Assembly: GCF_004799035.1 (NCBI RefSeq)
Contig: NZ_MWIO01000004.1
Coordinates: 60,253 to 124,252, forward strand
DNA from: Rhodanobacter lindaniclasticus
GTDB lineage: Bacteria; Pseudomonadota; Gammaproteobacteria; Xanthomonadales; Rhodanobacteraceae
DNA: 64,000 nucleotides
Direction of reading: 5' to 3'
This document shows, one piece after another, positions 36,923 through 45,677 of the stretch. Each line of letters opens with the position of its first letter. The stretch's first letter is position 1. The notes under the pieces were generated by a model that was given only the letters and a program-made list of their open reading frames with translations, did no database searches and was not told the DNA's origin. Made by a program: the position numbers and the translations under genes.

Positions 36923-37975
36923 GTGAAGCCGCCACACCTGTTCCTTGCTCTTGCTGCCTTCGGAATCACCGCCATGAGCCACGCCGCCGTTTCGCCCGTG
37001 CTGGTCATCCACGGTGGCGCCGGCGTGGTCGTGCGTGACATGACGCCGGCGAAGGAACAGGCCGTGCGTGCGGCAATGACCCAGGCGCTGCAGCAGGGCC
37101 ATGCCCGGCTCAAGGCCGGCGACAGCGCGCTGGATGCAGTGATCGCGGCGATCGCCGTGCTGGAGGACGATCCGCACTTCAACGCGGGCAAGGGCGCGGT
37201 GTTCACCCATGACGGGAGGAACGAGCTGGACGCGGCGATCATGGATGGCGACACCTTGCGCGCCGGCGCGGTGGCCGGGGTCGAGCACGTGAAGAATCCG
37301 ATCCTGCTGGCACGCGCGGTGATGGAGCATTCGCCGCACGTGATGCTGTCCGGCGCCGGTGCCGAAGCGTTCGCGAAGGAGCAGGGCATCGCCCTGGTCG
37401 ATGCCGCGTACTTCCGCACCGATGCGCGCTGGCAGCAGCTGCAGCGGGCGCTGAAGGAGGACGCGGACAAGCAACCGCATGCGGACGTCGAGACGGCCAA
37501 ACATTTCGGGACGGTCGGTGCGGTGGCGCTGGACGCGCGTGGCCGCCTGGCCGCCGGCACCTCCACCGGCGGCATGACCGACAAGCGTTGGGGCCGCATC
37601 GGCGATTCGCCGATCATCGGCGCCGGTACCTACGCCAACGAGGGCTGCGCGGTTTCCGGCACCGGCTGGGGCGAGTTCTACATCCGCACCGTGGCGGCGC
37701 ACCAGATCTGCATGAAGGTGACCCAGATGCGCGTGCCGCTGAAACGGGCCGCCGCCGAGGTGATCAACCAGCAGATCCCGTCGATGGGCGGCAACGGCGG
37801 CGCCATCGCGCTGGACGCGGAAGGCCACATCGCGATCCCGTTCAACACCGACGGCATGTACCGCGGCTGGATCGGCGCTGACGGCGTGCCGCACGTGGCG
37901 ATCTACGGCGACGAGGACGACGGCACCACGGAAATCCCGGAGCCGGCCCCGGCCGACAGCGACGAACAACCCTGA
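36923..37975 (+). CDS. Exported isoaspartyl peptidase / L-asparaginase (Ntn-hydrolase)
   Basis: 350-residue threonine-type amidohydrolase, self-cleaving in the family. The start is GTG 36923, six bases after GAGGAG; an overlapping ATG two bases earlier meets a stop at once. The signal-like N-terminus (PHLFLALAAFGITAMSHAA) suggests periplasmic location. PVLVIHGGAG, FNAGKGAVFT and the nucleophile Thr197 in HFGTVGAVALD identify the family, with TSTGGMTDKRWGRIGDSPI downstream. It may hydrolyse isoaspartyl dipeptides from damaged proteins. It follows the BlaR-like gene by 60 bases and could be under the same operator. Confidence 0.9.
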   Translation: MKPPHLFLALAAFGITAMSHAAVSPVLVIHGGAGVVVRDMTPAKEQAVRAAMTQALQQGHARLKAGDSALDAVIAAIAVLEDDPHFNAGKGAVFTHDGRNELDAAIMDGDTLRAGAVAGVEHVKNPILLARAVMEHSPHVMLSGAGAEAFAKEQGIALVDAAYFRTDARWQQLQRALKEDADKQPHADVETAKHFGTVGAVALDARGRLAAGTSTGGMTDKRWGRIGDSPIIGAGTYANEGCAVSGTGWGEFYIRTVAAHQICMKVTQMRVPLKRAAAEVINQQIPSMGGNGGAIALDAEGHIAIPFNTDGMYRGWIGADGVPHVAIYGDEDDGTTEIPEPAPADSDEQP

Positions 37976-38055
37976 CGCGGAGCGTACCCCGTGCACGATG
38001 CCCTTCGCCATGTGACCGAAAAGTCGCGCGCACAGGATGCGCTCCTGCACCAGCG

Positions 38056-38125
38056 GTAGGGCGGGCACTGCCCGCCGCTCCTGGCTACGGTGCAGGAAGG
38101 AGCCGGCGGGCGTTGCCCGCCCTAC
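38056..38125. repeat. REP pair B (inverted REPs)
   Basis: GTAG-footed palindromes at 38056-38076 and 38105-38125 (right copy with GTT loop) between convergent genes, separated by 28 bases. CTAC at 38122-38125 supplies the TAG stop of the thioredoxin-like gene on the minus strand. The left copy lies 80 bases past the peptidase stop and overlaps no gene. Confidence 0.9.
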
Positions 38126-38580
38126 CGGATCTTGTGCAACTGCGCGGGAGTGAGTTCGCCACTGATGCCCAGGCGACTGCCGTCGGCGCGGATCACCAGC
38201 ACGCGAGGGGTCTCGCCGCCCCAGTTCGGGTCGAGCAGGAAGTTGAGGCGATCGGGCGTGGCTTCGGTGTAGGCCCGATTCGGAAAACCGTCCACTTTCA
38301 TGTGCTGCAGGTGCGCCTCGATCGCCTGGCGACGTTCGATGCTGTCGGTGGTGACGATCACCAGCTCGATGTCGCGCGGGTGGGCCCGCTGCAGTCTGGC
38401 CAGCGCTTCCAGGTTGGGCTCGCAATAGGCGCAGTCCAGCGCCCACAGCGCGATGATCCGCTCGCCGTGCGCAGGCGGTTTCAGCAGCGCGGCGACGTCG
38501 TCGGCCGCCAGCGGTTGCAGCGTGCCGGCCATGGCCAGCACGGGGAACAACAGGGCCACGATCAGCAACAGACGCTTCAT
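38122..38580 (-). CDS. Exported thioredoxin-like (TlpA-type) protein
   Basis: 152 residues with a signal peptide (MKRLLLIVALLFPVLAMAG). The thioredoxin-like body has the redox pair CAYC in IIALWALDCAYCEPNLEAL and a C-terminal TPRVLVIRADGSRLGISGEL resembling the cis-Pro region. Likely a periplasmic reductase or metallochaperone partner. It is last in the minus-strand string regB-regA-TonB receptor-propeller-thioredoxin and overlaps the propeller gene by ATGA. Its TAG stop is the foot of a REP copy. Confidence 0.8.
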   Translation of the reverse strand: MKRLLLIVALLFPVLAMAGTLQPLAADDVAALLKPPAHGERIIALWALDCAYCEPNLEALARLQRAHPRDIELVIVTTDSIERRQAIEAHLQHMKVDGFPNRAYTEATPDRLNFLLDPNWGGETPRVLVIRADGSRLGISGELTPAQLHKIR

Positions 38581-39743
38581 GGCGTCACCCGGATCAGACG
38601 AAAGCCATTGGCGGTGTTCCATGCGACGAAGGCGTGGCCGTTCTTCTGCAGCAATTGCGGCGAGCCGGCCGCGCCGGTGCTGTCCGCGATCGCGCGCGCC
38701 GCGTCGAAGTGTGCGCCGCTGTCGTTCGAGCTGCGCAGCATCAGGCGATAGCCGTCCGCGCCGACCTGGTTCCAGACTACCCATACAGTGTGCCCGTGCA
38801 CCGCCACGTCGGCGTGGCTGGCCCCGGGCCCGGCGAGCTTCAGCAACTGCCGCGGCCGCTGGCCGGGATCGAGCTGGCCGTACCAGATCGCGGGGCCGTG
38901 GCTGGCCTCGTACCACACCGCGTGACGCGCGCCGTCGGCGGCGATCGCCAGACCCGGTCCGTGGTGCGGGCAACCGGCGATGTGCCATTCGCTGAAGGTC
39001 GCACGCTCGACCTGGGGCGCCCGGTCGTCGGTGTGCAGCACGGCAAACGCGTGGTCGCGGATGTTGTCGCCGTAGATGCCGCGGAAGAAGGCGGCGACCT
39101 CGCCGTCGGGCATGCGCGCCAGCGCGATACGGCAGCATTCGCAGCTGTGGTCGACCAGCTTGCGTTCCGGCACGAAGCTCTTGCCGCCATCATCGGACCA
39201 GCTGTAGTACACCGCGGCACCCTCGTAGGGCCGGCCCGCGGCTTTCGCGATCTCGAGGTCGCGCTTGTCGATCCAGGCGATCACGATGCGGCCGTGGCCG
39301 TCGACGGCCAGCGCATCGAAGCGATGGGTGATCTCGGCGTGGTCGTGGTGCACGGTGATCGGCGTGCTGAAGTGCTTGCCGCCATCCAGCGAACGGGCAA
39401 AACGCACGTAGCCGGTCCACGGCGCCGCGCGCGGCTGCGACCAGCTCACGTAGAGCTCGTCGTGCGGGCCAAAGGCGATCTTCGGCCGGTTCTCGCCTTC
39501 GCTGTAGATGCGTTCGGCGACCGCGTTCACCGGCATCGGCGCGCTCAGCGTGCGGCCGTCGTCGTCGGAGTGGCGCAGCCGCACGTGGCCTTCGGCTGCG
39601 TCCACGACGTACAGGTCACCACGGCTGTCGAACGCTGCACTGGCGCCCAGTGCGGGGCCTTTCGGCATCTCCATGCGCATGCCGTCGTGGGCGAAGGCGA
39701 CGGACGAGAGCAGGCAGAGCAGGGCGACCAGCAGGCGACGCAT
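38577..39743 (-). CDS. Exported BNR/sialidase-fold beta-propeller protein
   Basis: 388 residues from ATG 39743, with a signal peptide ending VAFA. Repeated Asp-box-like motifs (SDDDGRTLS, SLDGGKHFS, SDDGGKSFV, SNDSGAHFD) mark a sialidase-type propeller. True sialidase catalytic residues were not identified. A Cys cluster HSCECCR and His-rich stretches (HHDHAEITH, CPHHGPG) suggest metal or redox chemistry. The start overlaps the TonB receptor stop by one base (TGATG). Function unknown; a role in handling a metal or cofactor taken up by the receptor is inferred. Confidence 0.75.
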   Translation of the reverse strand: MRRLLVALLCLLSSVAFAHDGMRMEMPKGPALGASAAFDSRGDLYVVDAAEGHVRLRHSDDDGRTLSAPMPVNAVAERIYSEGENRPKIAFGPHDELYVSWSQPRAAPWTGYVRFARSLDGGKHFSTPITVHHDHAEITHRFDALAVDGHGRIVIAWIDKRDLEIAKAAGRPYEGAAVYYSWSDDGGKSFVPERKLVDHSCECCRIALARMPDGEVAAFFRGIYGDNIRDHAFAVLHTDDRAPQVERATFSEWHIAGCPHHGPGLAIAADGARHAVWYEASHGPAIWYGQLDPGQRPRQLLKLAGPGASHADVAVHGHTVWVVWNQVGADGYRLMLRSSNDSGAHFDAARAIADSTGAAGSPQLLQKNGHAFVAWNTANGFRLIRVTP

Positions 39744-41995
39744 CACAACTCCCAGCGCAGTTCGCCGAACCAGGTGCGGCCGGCGTAGGGATGGTAGACC
39801 CAGTAACGTGCATTGCCGATGTTGTCCACGCCCAGCGCGGCAGTCCAGGCCGGTGCGAACTTCCAGCGCAGCTTCGCGTCGGCGACGGTGAAGCGGCTCA
39901 CCGCGCCGTAGCTGTCGAGGTGGTCGCTGTTGTCCAGGCTGCCGTACTGGCGGCCGGAATGGCGGATGCCAAGCGAAGCGTCCCATTGCGGCGCGAAGCG
40001 GTAATCGGCGAACACGCTGGCGCGCAGTTTCGGGATGCGCGGGAACACCTTGCCCTCGGCCAGCGGATACTGGCGATCGCGCAGCGTGCGGGCGTCGTTG
40101 AAGGCGAGGCTGGCGGACAGGTCGAGTCCATCGAGCCAGACGTCGTGAAAATCGAACGCACCCTCGATGCCGCGTCCGCGCATGCGGTCGATGTTCTGCA
40201 CGCTGGTCACGCTGGGGCTGACGGTGATGTCGGTCTGCGTGTACAGCGAATCGGCGATGCGGTCCTGGTACAGCGAGACGCGCCAGTGGCCGTTGTCCGT
40301 GTGGCGGGTCAGGGTGAGATCGGTGGAGCGGTCGATTTCCGGCGCGAGCGCGGGATTGTTGTTGACGATCGCGCCATTCGAGATGCTGCCCTGGAACAGT
40401 TCGGACACGGTGGGATAGCGCACCGCCTTGCCCCAGGCCAGCCGCAGTTCCCAGCCTTGCGCCAGGTCCCAGGTCAGCGCGGTCTTGGGCGAGAAATCGG
40501 TGCGCTTGCGGTCGGCGTAGCGCAGCGTGTCGACGGTATTGGCGAGCACGCCGCGGTAGGCGCGCCATTGCTCCAGACGGCCGCCGAGGGTGAGCGTCCA
40601 GGCGTCGGTGAAGCTCCACACGTCCTGCAGGTAGGCGGCGCGCGTCTGGGTGCGGCCGGCGTAGACGCTGCGCAATGCGCCGTCCGCGTCGCCGCGCCAG
40701 TCACTGGCGTCGTGCACCCGCGTCATCAGCACGTAACGGTCGCCATGCACGCCGGCGTACAACAGGTGGCGTTCGCCGAGCGGGCCGGAGCTGCGCAGGT
40801 CGAACGTGTCCCAACCCGAACCGTCCTTGCTCGCCACGGTGCCAGGCCCGCCGCGTGGCGTGCCGGGCTCGGCCAGGCTGGCGCTGTGCAGTCGCGAATG
40901 CCGGAAATCGTAGTGGCTGGCGACGGCGGTCCAGCGCCAGTCGTTGTCCAGCGTGCCGTTCAGTTCGAGCCCGTACAGCAGGTGCGTGTCGCGTGCGTTC
41001 GACGGCGCCAGGCCGCTGGCGGGCAGGGTCCAGATCTTTCCGGCCGCATCGATCACGCCGCTGCCGACCGGCCCGCCATCGGGGTCGAGGATCAGGCTGC
41101 GGGTGCGATCCTGCGCGCGGTTGTGCCACCAGCCCACGGTGGCCAGCGCCGCGACATGCTCGCCGAGATCGAAGCCGAGCTTCAGCTTGGCCTGATCCTG
41201 CACGGTGTGCTCGATGCTGTTGGCGCCGTAGACCAGCCGTGGCGAACCGTTGGGGTTGCGATCGGCGGTGGCGCCGCTCACCGGCACCGCCAGCGCCGGA
41301 TCGCCGCCAGCCTTGGCGGTGGCGTACTGCATCGGTTGGCCATGGTTGTCGAGGCGGCTGTATTCGAGCAGCCAGCTGAAGCGTCCGCGCTTGTCGCCCA
41401 GGGTGAACGCGGCCTGGTGACCGTCGTAGTGGCCGTCGGCGCCGTAATCGTCGGCATAGTCCTGGCTGAAGAACTTCGCGTCGACGCTGGCGGTGAACTG
41501 CTGCGGCAACACCGTGTGGATAAGCACCGTGGTGCCCAGCGAGTTGCCCGGATACAGCGCGGAATACGGCCCGTACAGGATGTCGACCGCACCGATCTCG
41601 CCGGGCGCGACCATACCCCAGCGCGGCGCGCCATCCCAGCCGTTGGTCATCAGGTTCGAGAGCAGCAACCCGTCGGCGTAGACCAGGCTGCGTGCGCTCT
41701 GCAGGGTGCCGGCGTTGCGGCCGCTGATGACGGCGTTCGGATCGCCGATGTAGCGCTTGCGCACCTGCATGTTCGGCACGTATTTCAGTGCGTCGGCGCT
41801 GTCGGTCACGTTCTGCTGCTGCAGTTGCGTGCGCGTGACGCGCACCTGCACTGCGGGCGTCTCGGTCACCATGGTGTCGCTGGCGTGCACCGAGACCGGC
41901 GACAGCGTCACCGGGTGGGTGGGATCGGAGGCCAGCGCGGGGCTGGCACACAACACGAGCGCAAGTGCGCAGAAGCCGGAGGGGAGGCGTTTCAA
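39743..41995 (-). CDS. TonB-dependent outer-membrane receptor (OprC/BtuB-sized)
   Basis: 750 residues if started at TTG 41995, which gives a clean signal peptide (KRLPSGFCALALVLCASPALA); TTG 42019 is an alternative. The plug contains DALKYVPNMQVRKRYIGDPN and the conserved Gly-rich LYGPYSALYPGNSLG. The barrel ends ARYWVYHPYAGRTWFGELRW plus EL. Cargo is not evident; copper or another metal is possible from the co-encoded Cys/His-rich propeller and thioredoxin. It lies directly downstream of regA on the same strand, with an inverted GCGAC/GTCGC site in the gap. Confidence 0.88.
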   Translation of the reverse strand: MKRLPSGFCALALVLCASPALASDPTHPVTLSPVSVHASDTMVTETPAVQVRVTRTQLQQQNVTDSADALKYVPNMQVRKRYIGDPNAVISGRNAGTLQSARSLVYADGLLLSNLMTNGWDGAPRWGMVAPGEIGAVDILYGPYSALYPGNSLGTTVLIHTVLPQQFTASVDAKFFSQDYADDYGADGHYDGHQAAFTLGDKRGRFSWLLEYSRLDNHGQPMQYATAKAGGDPALAVPVSGATADRNPNGSPRLVYGANSIEHTVQDQAKLKLGFDLGEHVAALATVGWWHNRAQDRTRSLILDPDGGPVGSGVIDAAGKIWTLPASGLAPSNARDTHLLYGLELNGTLDNDWRWTAVASHYDFRHSRLHSASLAEPGTPRGGPGTVASKDGSGWDTFDLRSSGPLGERHLLYAGVHGDRYVLMTRVHDASDWRGDADGALRSVYAGRTQTRAAYLQDVWSFTDAWTLTLGGRLEQWRAYRGVLANTVDTLRYADRKRTDFSPKTALTWDLAQGWELRLAWGKAVRYPTVSELFQGSISNGAIVNNNPALAPEIDRSTDLTLTRHTDNGHWRVSLYQDRIADSLYTQTDITVSPSVTSVQNIDRMRGRGIEGAFDFHDVWLDGLDLSASLAFNDARTLRDRQYPLAEGKVFPRIPKLRASVFADYRFAPQWDASLGIRHSGRQYGSLDNSDHLDSYGAVSRFTVADAKLRWKFAPAWTAALGVDNIGNARYWVYHPYAGRTWFGELRWEL

Positions 41996-42046
41996 GCGAA
42001 ACTCTGGATGGGGGTCCAAGGTTCAATGATAGTCCGCTGCACCTCG

Positions 42047-42070
42047 TGCGACAGACGGCAACTTGTCGCA
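42047..42070. promoter_or_regulatory. Candidate RegA/PrrA-type binding site before the TonB receptor
   Basis: TGCGACA-N10-TGTCGCA, a perfect 7-bp inverted repeat, contains the GCGAC...GTCGC half-sites known for RegA/PrrA/RegR regulators (consensus of GCGNC-spacer-GNCGC type; here the GCGAC-GTCGC spacing is 12). It lies about 50 bases upstream of the receptor start and just after regA. A second small hairpin, GGCACC-AAAA-GGTGCC, is at 42097-42112. Confidence 0.45.
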
Positions 42071-42123
42071 GTGCGGGACGTGCATGGGATGCGCGCGGCA
42101 CCAAAAGGTGCCGGCGCCGAACC

Positions 42124-42708
42124 TCACTCCTCGCCGGGACGCTCGCGCACCGGATGCTTGCCGAGCTTGCGCTGCAGCGTGCGGCGATGCATGCCGAGCC
42201 GGCGCGCGGTCTCGGAGATGTTGCCGTCGCATTCGGTGAGCACGCGCTGGATGTGTTCCCATTCGAGCCGGCGCAGGGCCAGCGGCTGTTCGGGGGCGTC
42301 CGGCGGGTCGTTGTCCTCGGGCGCGGCGGCGTCGCCGTCGAGCAGGGCGCGTACGACCGCATCCGCGTCGACCGGCTTGGCGAGATAGTCGTGCGCGCCA
42401 CGCTTGATCGCCTCCACCGCCGTGGCGATCGAGGCATAGCCGGTCAGCAGCAGCACGCGCAGATCCGGCACCAGGGTATGCAGCTCGGGGATCAGCCGCA
42501 GGCCGTTCTCCTCGCCGAGTTTCAGGTCCAGCACGCAATAGCGCGGGCGATGACGGCGAGTCAGCGCGCGTGCCTCGTCGAAATTGCTGGCGGTTATGAC
42601 CTCGAAGCCGCGCGAGCCCAGCGCCCGCGCCAGCACGCGCAGGAACGTGGCGTCGTCGTCGACCAGCAGCAAGGGACGCACTGGATCGGCAAGGGGCGAC
42701 TCGGTCAT
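42124..42708 (-). CDS. regA: RegA/PrrA/ActR-family redox response regulator
   Basis: 194 residues: receiver with LLVDDDATFLRVLARAL, Asp61 in CVLDLKLGEENGL, and the Lys in YLAKPVDADAV. A linker follows and then a Fis-type helix-turn-helix (NISETARRLGMHRRTLQRKL) typical of RegA. In proteobacteria these regulators adjust respiration, including cytochrome oxidases, to redox state. Its kinase RegB is encoded 76 bases upstream on the same strand. Confidence 0.9.
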   Translation of the reverse strand: MTESPLADPVRPLLLVDDDATFLRVLARALGSRGFEVITASNFDEARALTRRHRPRYCVLDLKLGEENGLRLIPELHTLVPDLRVLLLTGYASIATAVEAIKRGAHDYLAKPVDADAVVRALLDGDAAAPEDNDPPDAPEQPLALRRLEWEHIQRVLTECDGNISETARRLGMHRRTLQRKLGKHPVRERPGEE

Positions 42709-42784
42709 GGTTCGGTTTCCTTCAACTGGGGCAGGCGCCCATTCTTGCCGGAAGTGGCTGCCGTTGCACGCCTCCGGGCCAACT

Positions 42785-44077
42785 CTATCGCCCGGCTTCG
42801 TCGGGTTCGGCGATCACCGCCAGCGGCAGCCGCAGGCACATTTCGGCGCCGTGTTCGACGTTGCGCGCCACCAGTTCGCCGCTCAGGCGTTCGGCGGTGG
42901 CCTCGGCCAGCGCCAGGCCGATGCCGAGCCCGCTCTGCTTGCGCGAATAGCCGAGCCGGGTCAGTTCGTCGGCGGAGTCGAAACCCGGGCCGCGGTCGGA
43001 CACGCTCAGCTCCAGCCAGCGATCGTCGCGGGTGATGCGCAGCGACACCGCATTGGAGCCGTTGGCCGCCGAGGCGTCGGCGGCATTGTTGAGCAGGTTG
43101 ATCAGCGCATGACGCAACCCGGCCGGCGTGCGCAGCACCAGTGCGGCCAGCGTCTCGTCGAGGCTCAGGGCAAGCTCCGCCTCCGGCCGCAACAGCTGGA
43201 AGCGTTCCAGGCAACCGTGGATGAACTTGTCCACGCGGATGCGCTCGGGGTCCTGCGACAGCTGCGCCTTGCCGAAGGCGATCATCTCGCGCAGGATCGT
43301 GCGGCAGCGATCCACCTGCTCCTCCAGCAGCGCCAGATCTTCGTCCAGCAGCGGGTTGCCGGCATGTTCGCGGCGCAACTCCGGCAACAGGGTGCGCATG
43401 GTCGACAGCGGCGTGTTCAGCTCATGCGCGGCCCCGGCCGCCTGGGTGGCGATAGCCAGGATGCCCTCGCCGCGCAACGCACGTTCGCGCACGCGCTGTA
43501 CCTCTTTCTGCTGCTCGCGCAGTACCCGCGCCAGACGGCTGATGAAGAAGCTCAGCAGCAGCGCCATGATGACGAAGTTCACGCCCATCCCCGCCACGTG
43601 CAGCGAGAACCGGCCAGGCGCACTGCCATTCGGGGGCAGCGGCAACGGCACATGCGCATAGAGCAGGATCACGTAGGCCACGCCGGCCAGCGCGGACACC
43701 GCCAGCACCGAGCGCCCGGGCAATGCCGCCGCGGTGAGCGCGATCGGCACCAGCAGCAGGGTGATGAACGGGTTGCTGGCGCCGCCGGTGAAATACAGCA
43801 GATAACCCAGCACCAGCGTGTCGAACGCGATGTGACAGACCGCTTCCCACTCGCGCAGCGGCCACGGTTGCGCCAGTCGCCAGGCGGCAAACACGGCAAA
43901 CACCGCCAGCACGCCGATGCCCAGCAGCAACGGCAGCAGCGGGATCTGCAGGTCCAGCCACCATGCGCACACCAGCACCGCGGTGCTCTGGCCGGCGATC
44001 GCGCACAGCCGCAGCCACGCCAGTGCGCGAGTCAATGCGTGGGGTCCTACCCGTCGGATGACGATGTGCTGTGGCAT
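42785..44077 (-). CDS. regB: RegB/PrrB-family redox sensor histidine kinase
   Basis: 430 residues from ATG 44077. Six membrane helices fill residues 20-185. The quinone-site heptapeptide GGxxNPF appears as GGASNPF (98-104). His218 in AAHELNTPLSTM is the phospho-site. Cys258 in VDRCRTIL lies 40 residues after it, the same spacing as the redox-active Cys265 after His225 in Rhodobacter RegB. The ATP-binding part is intact (INLLNNAADAS, DRGPGF, GLGIGLALAEATAE). So quinone and thiol sensing are both plausible. It heads a minus-strand string with regA. Confidence 0.92.
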   Translation of the reverse strand: MPQHIVIRRVGPHALTRALAWLRLCAIAGQSTAVLVCAWWLDLQIPLLPLLLGIGVLAVFAVFAAWRLAQPWPLREWEAVCHIAFDTLVLGYLLYFTGGASNPFITLLLVPIALTAAALPGRSVLAVSALAGVAYVILLYAHVPLPLPPNGSAPGRFSLHVAGMGVNFVIMALLLSFFISRLARVLREQQKEVQRVRERALRGEGILAIATQAAGAAHELNTPLSTMRTLLPELRREHAGNPLLDEDLALLEEQVDRCRTILREMIAFGKAQLSQDPERIRVDKFIHGCLERFQLLRPEAELALSLDETLAALVLRTPAGLRHALINLLNNAADASAANGSNAVSLRITRDDRWLELSVSDRGPGFDSADELTRLGYSRKQSGLGIGLALAEATAERLSGELVARNVEHGAEMCLRLPLAVIAEPDEAGR

Positions 44078-44100
44078 GGCGGGCAATGTATTGGGGGCTC

Positions 44101-44125
44101 GCGACCCGCCGGGACGGCGGGTCGC
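44101..44125. terminator. Perfect hairpin between the peptide transporter and regB
   Basis: GCGACCCGCC / GGCGGGTCGC with loop GGGAC. It lies 16 bases past the transporter stop and 24 before the regB ATG, both genes on the minus strand. It may terminate the transporter mRNA. Its outer bases also read GCGAC...GTCGC, the RegA half-site pattern, so an autoregulatory site cannot be excluded. Confidence 0.5.
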
Positions 44126-44141
44126 CTGATCGCCGCCGAGC

Positions 44142-45677
44142 TTACTGCTCCGAACCGATCGTCGGCAGCGGCGCCTGGTTGTTGTGCGCGTGATGTTGCG
44201 CCGACAGCTTGCGCATCAGCGGCAGCACGGTCAGCGCGATCACGGTGCAGGCGACGCCGGCCCAGCCCAGCTTGCTGAACAGGCTGGTGTAGATCGGCAT
44301 GGTCTGCAGCGGGTCGGTGATGTTTTGCGGAATGCTGGCAAAGTTGGCCACGATGCCGCCCAGGTATTGCGACACGCCCGACGCGACGTAGTAGGCGCCC
44401 ATCATGAAGCCGCCCATGCGTTCGGGCACGTAGCGCGCGATCATCGCCAGCCCCAAACCGCTGACCAGCAGCTCGCCCAGCGACGAGGCGCCGTAGCCCC
44501 ACACCATCACCCACGAGCTGGTCTTGCCGTCCACCGCGAAATGCGCGGCCCAGCTGTAGATGAAGAAGCCCAGCGCCACCGCGGCGAAGCCCAGGGCGAA
44601 CTTGGTGGCGATGGAAATGTCCTTGCCGCCGCGTCCGGCGGCGTTGTAGATCAACGCCAGGATCGGGCTCAGGATGAAGATCCAGATCGGGTTGAACGAC
44701 TGGAACTGCGCCGGCGCCCAATTCCACAGGTGGAAGCCGAACACGTCGAAACTCGGGTTCACGTTGCGCAGCGCGAACAGGTTCAGCGAGGTCGACATCT
44801 GCTGGTAGAAGATGAAGAAGAACACTGTCTGCACGGTGAGCACCAGCGCGGCAATCAGGCCGGCGCGCTCGGAGCGCTCGCTGGTGCCGATCAGCCACAC
44901 GAAGATGCCCAGCACCACCGCGGCGGCGACGTAGACGAAGATCCGCGCGACTTCCTCGTGGGCCAGCACGTAGGCCGAGGCGAACACGGTCAGCACACCC
45001 ACGCCCAGCACGGCGAGCAGCTTGCCCATGTGCACGGGCTTTTCGTCCGGCGGCGAGCCGACGTGGCCCAGCGTGTGGCGCATCACCATATAGTTGGCCA
45101 AGCCCACTACCAGGCCGAACGAGCACACCGCGAACGCCGCGTGCCAGCCCAGCTCGTTGCCGTAGTGCAGGTTGACGTAGTCCTTGATCCACGGGGTGAG
45201 CAGCATCGAGAAGGTCGAGCCGATGTTCACCGCCATGTAGTAGATGGTGAAGGCGCTGTCGATCTTGGAGTCGTCGCCTTCGTAGATCTTGCGTACCAGG
45301 TTGCCGGCGTTGGGCTTGAACAGGCCGTTGCCGACCACGATCACGCCCAGCGCGAAATACAGGAACGAGACGCTTTCGGTGGGTACCGCCATCAGCGCGT
45401 AGCCGACCGCCAGGATGGCGGCGCCCAGCAGCATGGTGCGCCGCGTGCCGAGGATCTTGTCGCCCACCCAGCCGCCGATCGCCGGCGCCACGTAGATCAG
45501 CGCCGCCGCCGCGCTCCACACCAGGTTGGCCTGCTCGTCGGGGAAGCCCAGGCGCTGGACCATGTAATAGACGATGAGCGCCTGCATACCGTAGTAGCCG
45601 AAGCGCTCCCACATTTCGATCAGGAAGACGGTGCTGAAGGACTTCGTCTGCGAGACGGCTGGGTTCTGGTTGGCCAT
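44142..45677 (-). CDS. Proton-dependent oligopeptide transporter (POT/PTR2 family)
   Basis: 511-residue inner-membrane symporter for di- and tripeptides. The family signature EMWERFGYYGM is at the N-terminus and the PTR2-type FTIYYMAVNIGS segment lies near residue 130; about 14 membrane helices are apparent. ATG 45677 follows GGGGA by five bases; another ATG five codons upstream is possible. It is transcribed away from dgkA. Confidence 0.92.
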   Translation of the reverse strand: MANQNPAVSQTKSFSTVFLIEMWERFGYYGMQALIVYYMVQRLGFPDEQANLVWSAAAALIYVAPAIGGWVGDKILGTRRTMLLGAAILAVGYALMAVPTESVSFLYFALGVIVVGNGLFKPNAGNLVRKIYEGDDSKIDSAFTIYYMAVNIGSTFSMLLTPWIKDYVNLHYGNELGWHAAFAVCSFGLVVGLANYMVMRHTLGHVGSPPDEKPVHMGKLLAVLGVGVLTVFASAYVLAHEEVARIFVYVAAAVVLGIFVWLIGTSERSERAGLIAALVLTVQTVFFFIFYQQMSTSLNLFALRNVNPSFDVFGFHLWNWAPAQFQSFNPIWIFILSPILALIYNAAGRGGKDISIATKFALGFAAVALGFFIYSWAAHFAVDGKTSSWVMVWGYGASSLGELLVSGLGLAMIARYVPERMGGFMMGAYYVASGVSQYLGGIVANFASIPQNITDPLQTMPIYTSLFSKLGWAGVACTVIALTVLPLMRKLSAQHHAHNNQAPLPTIGSEQ

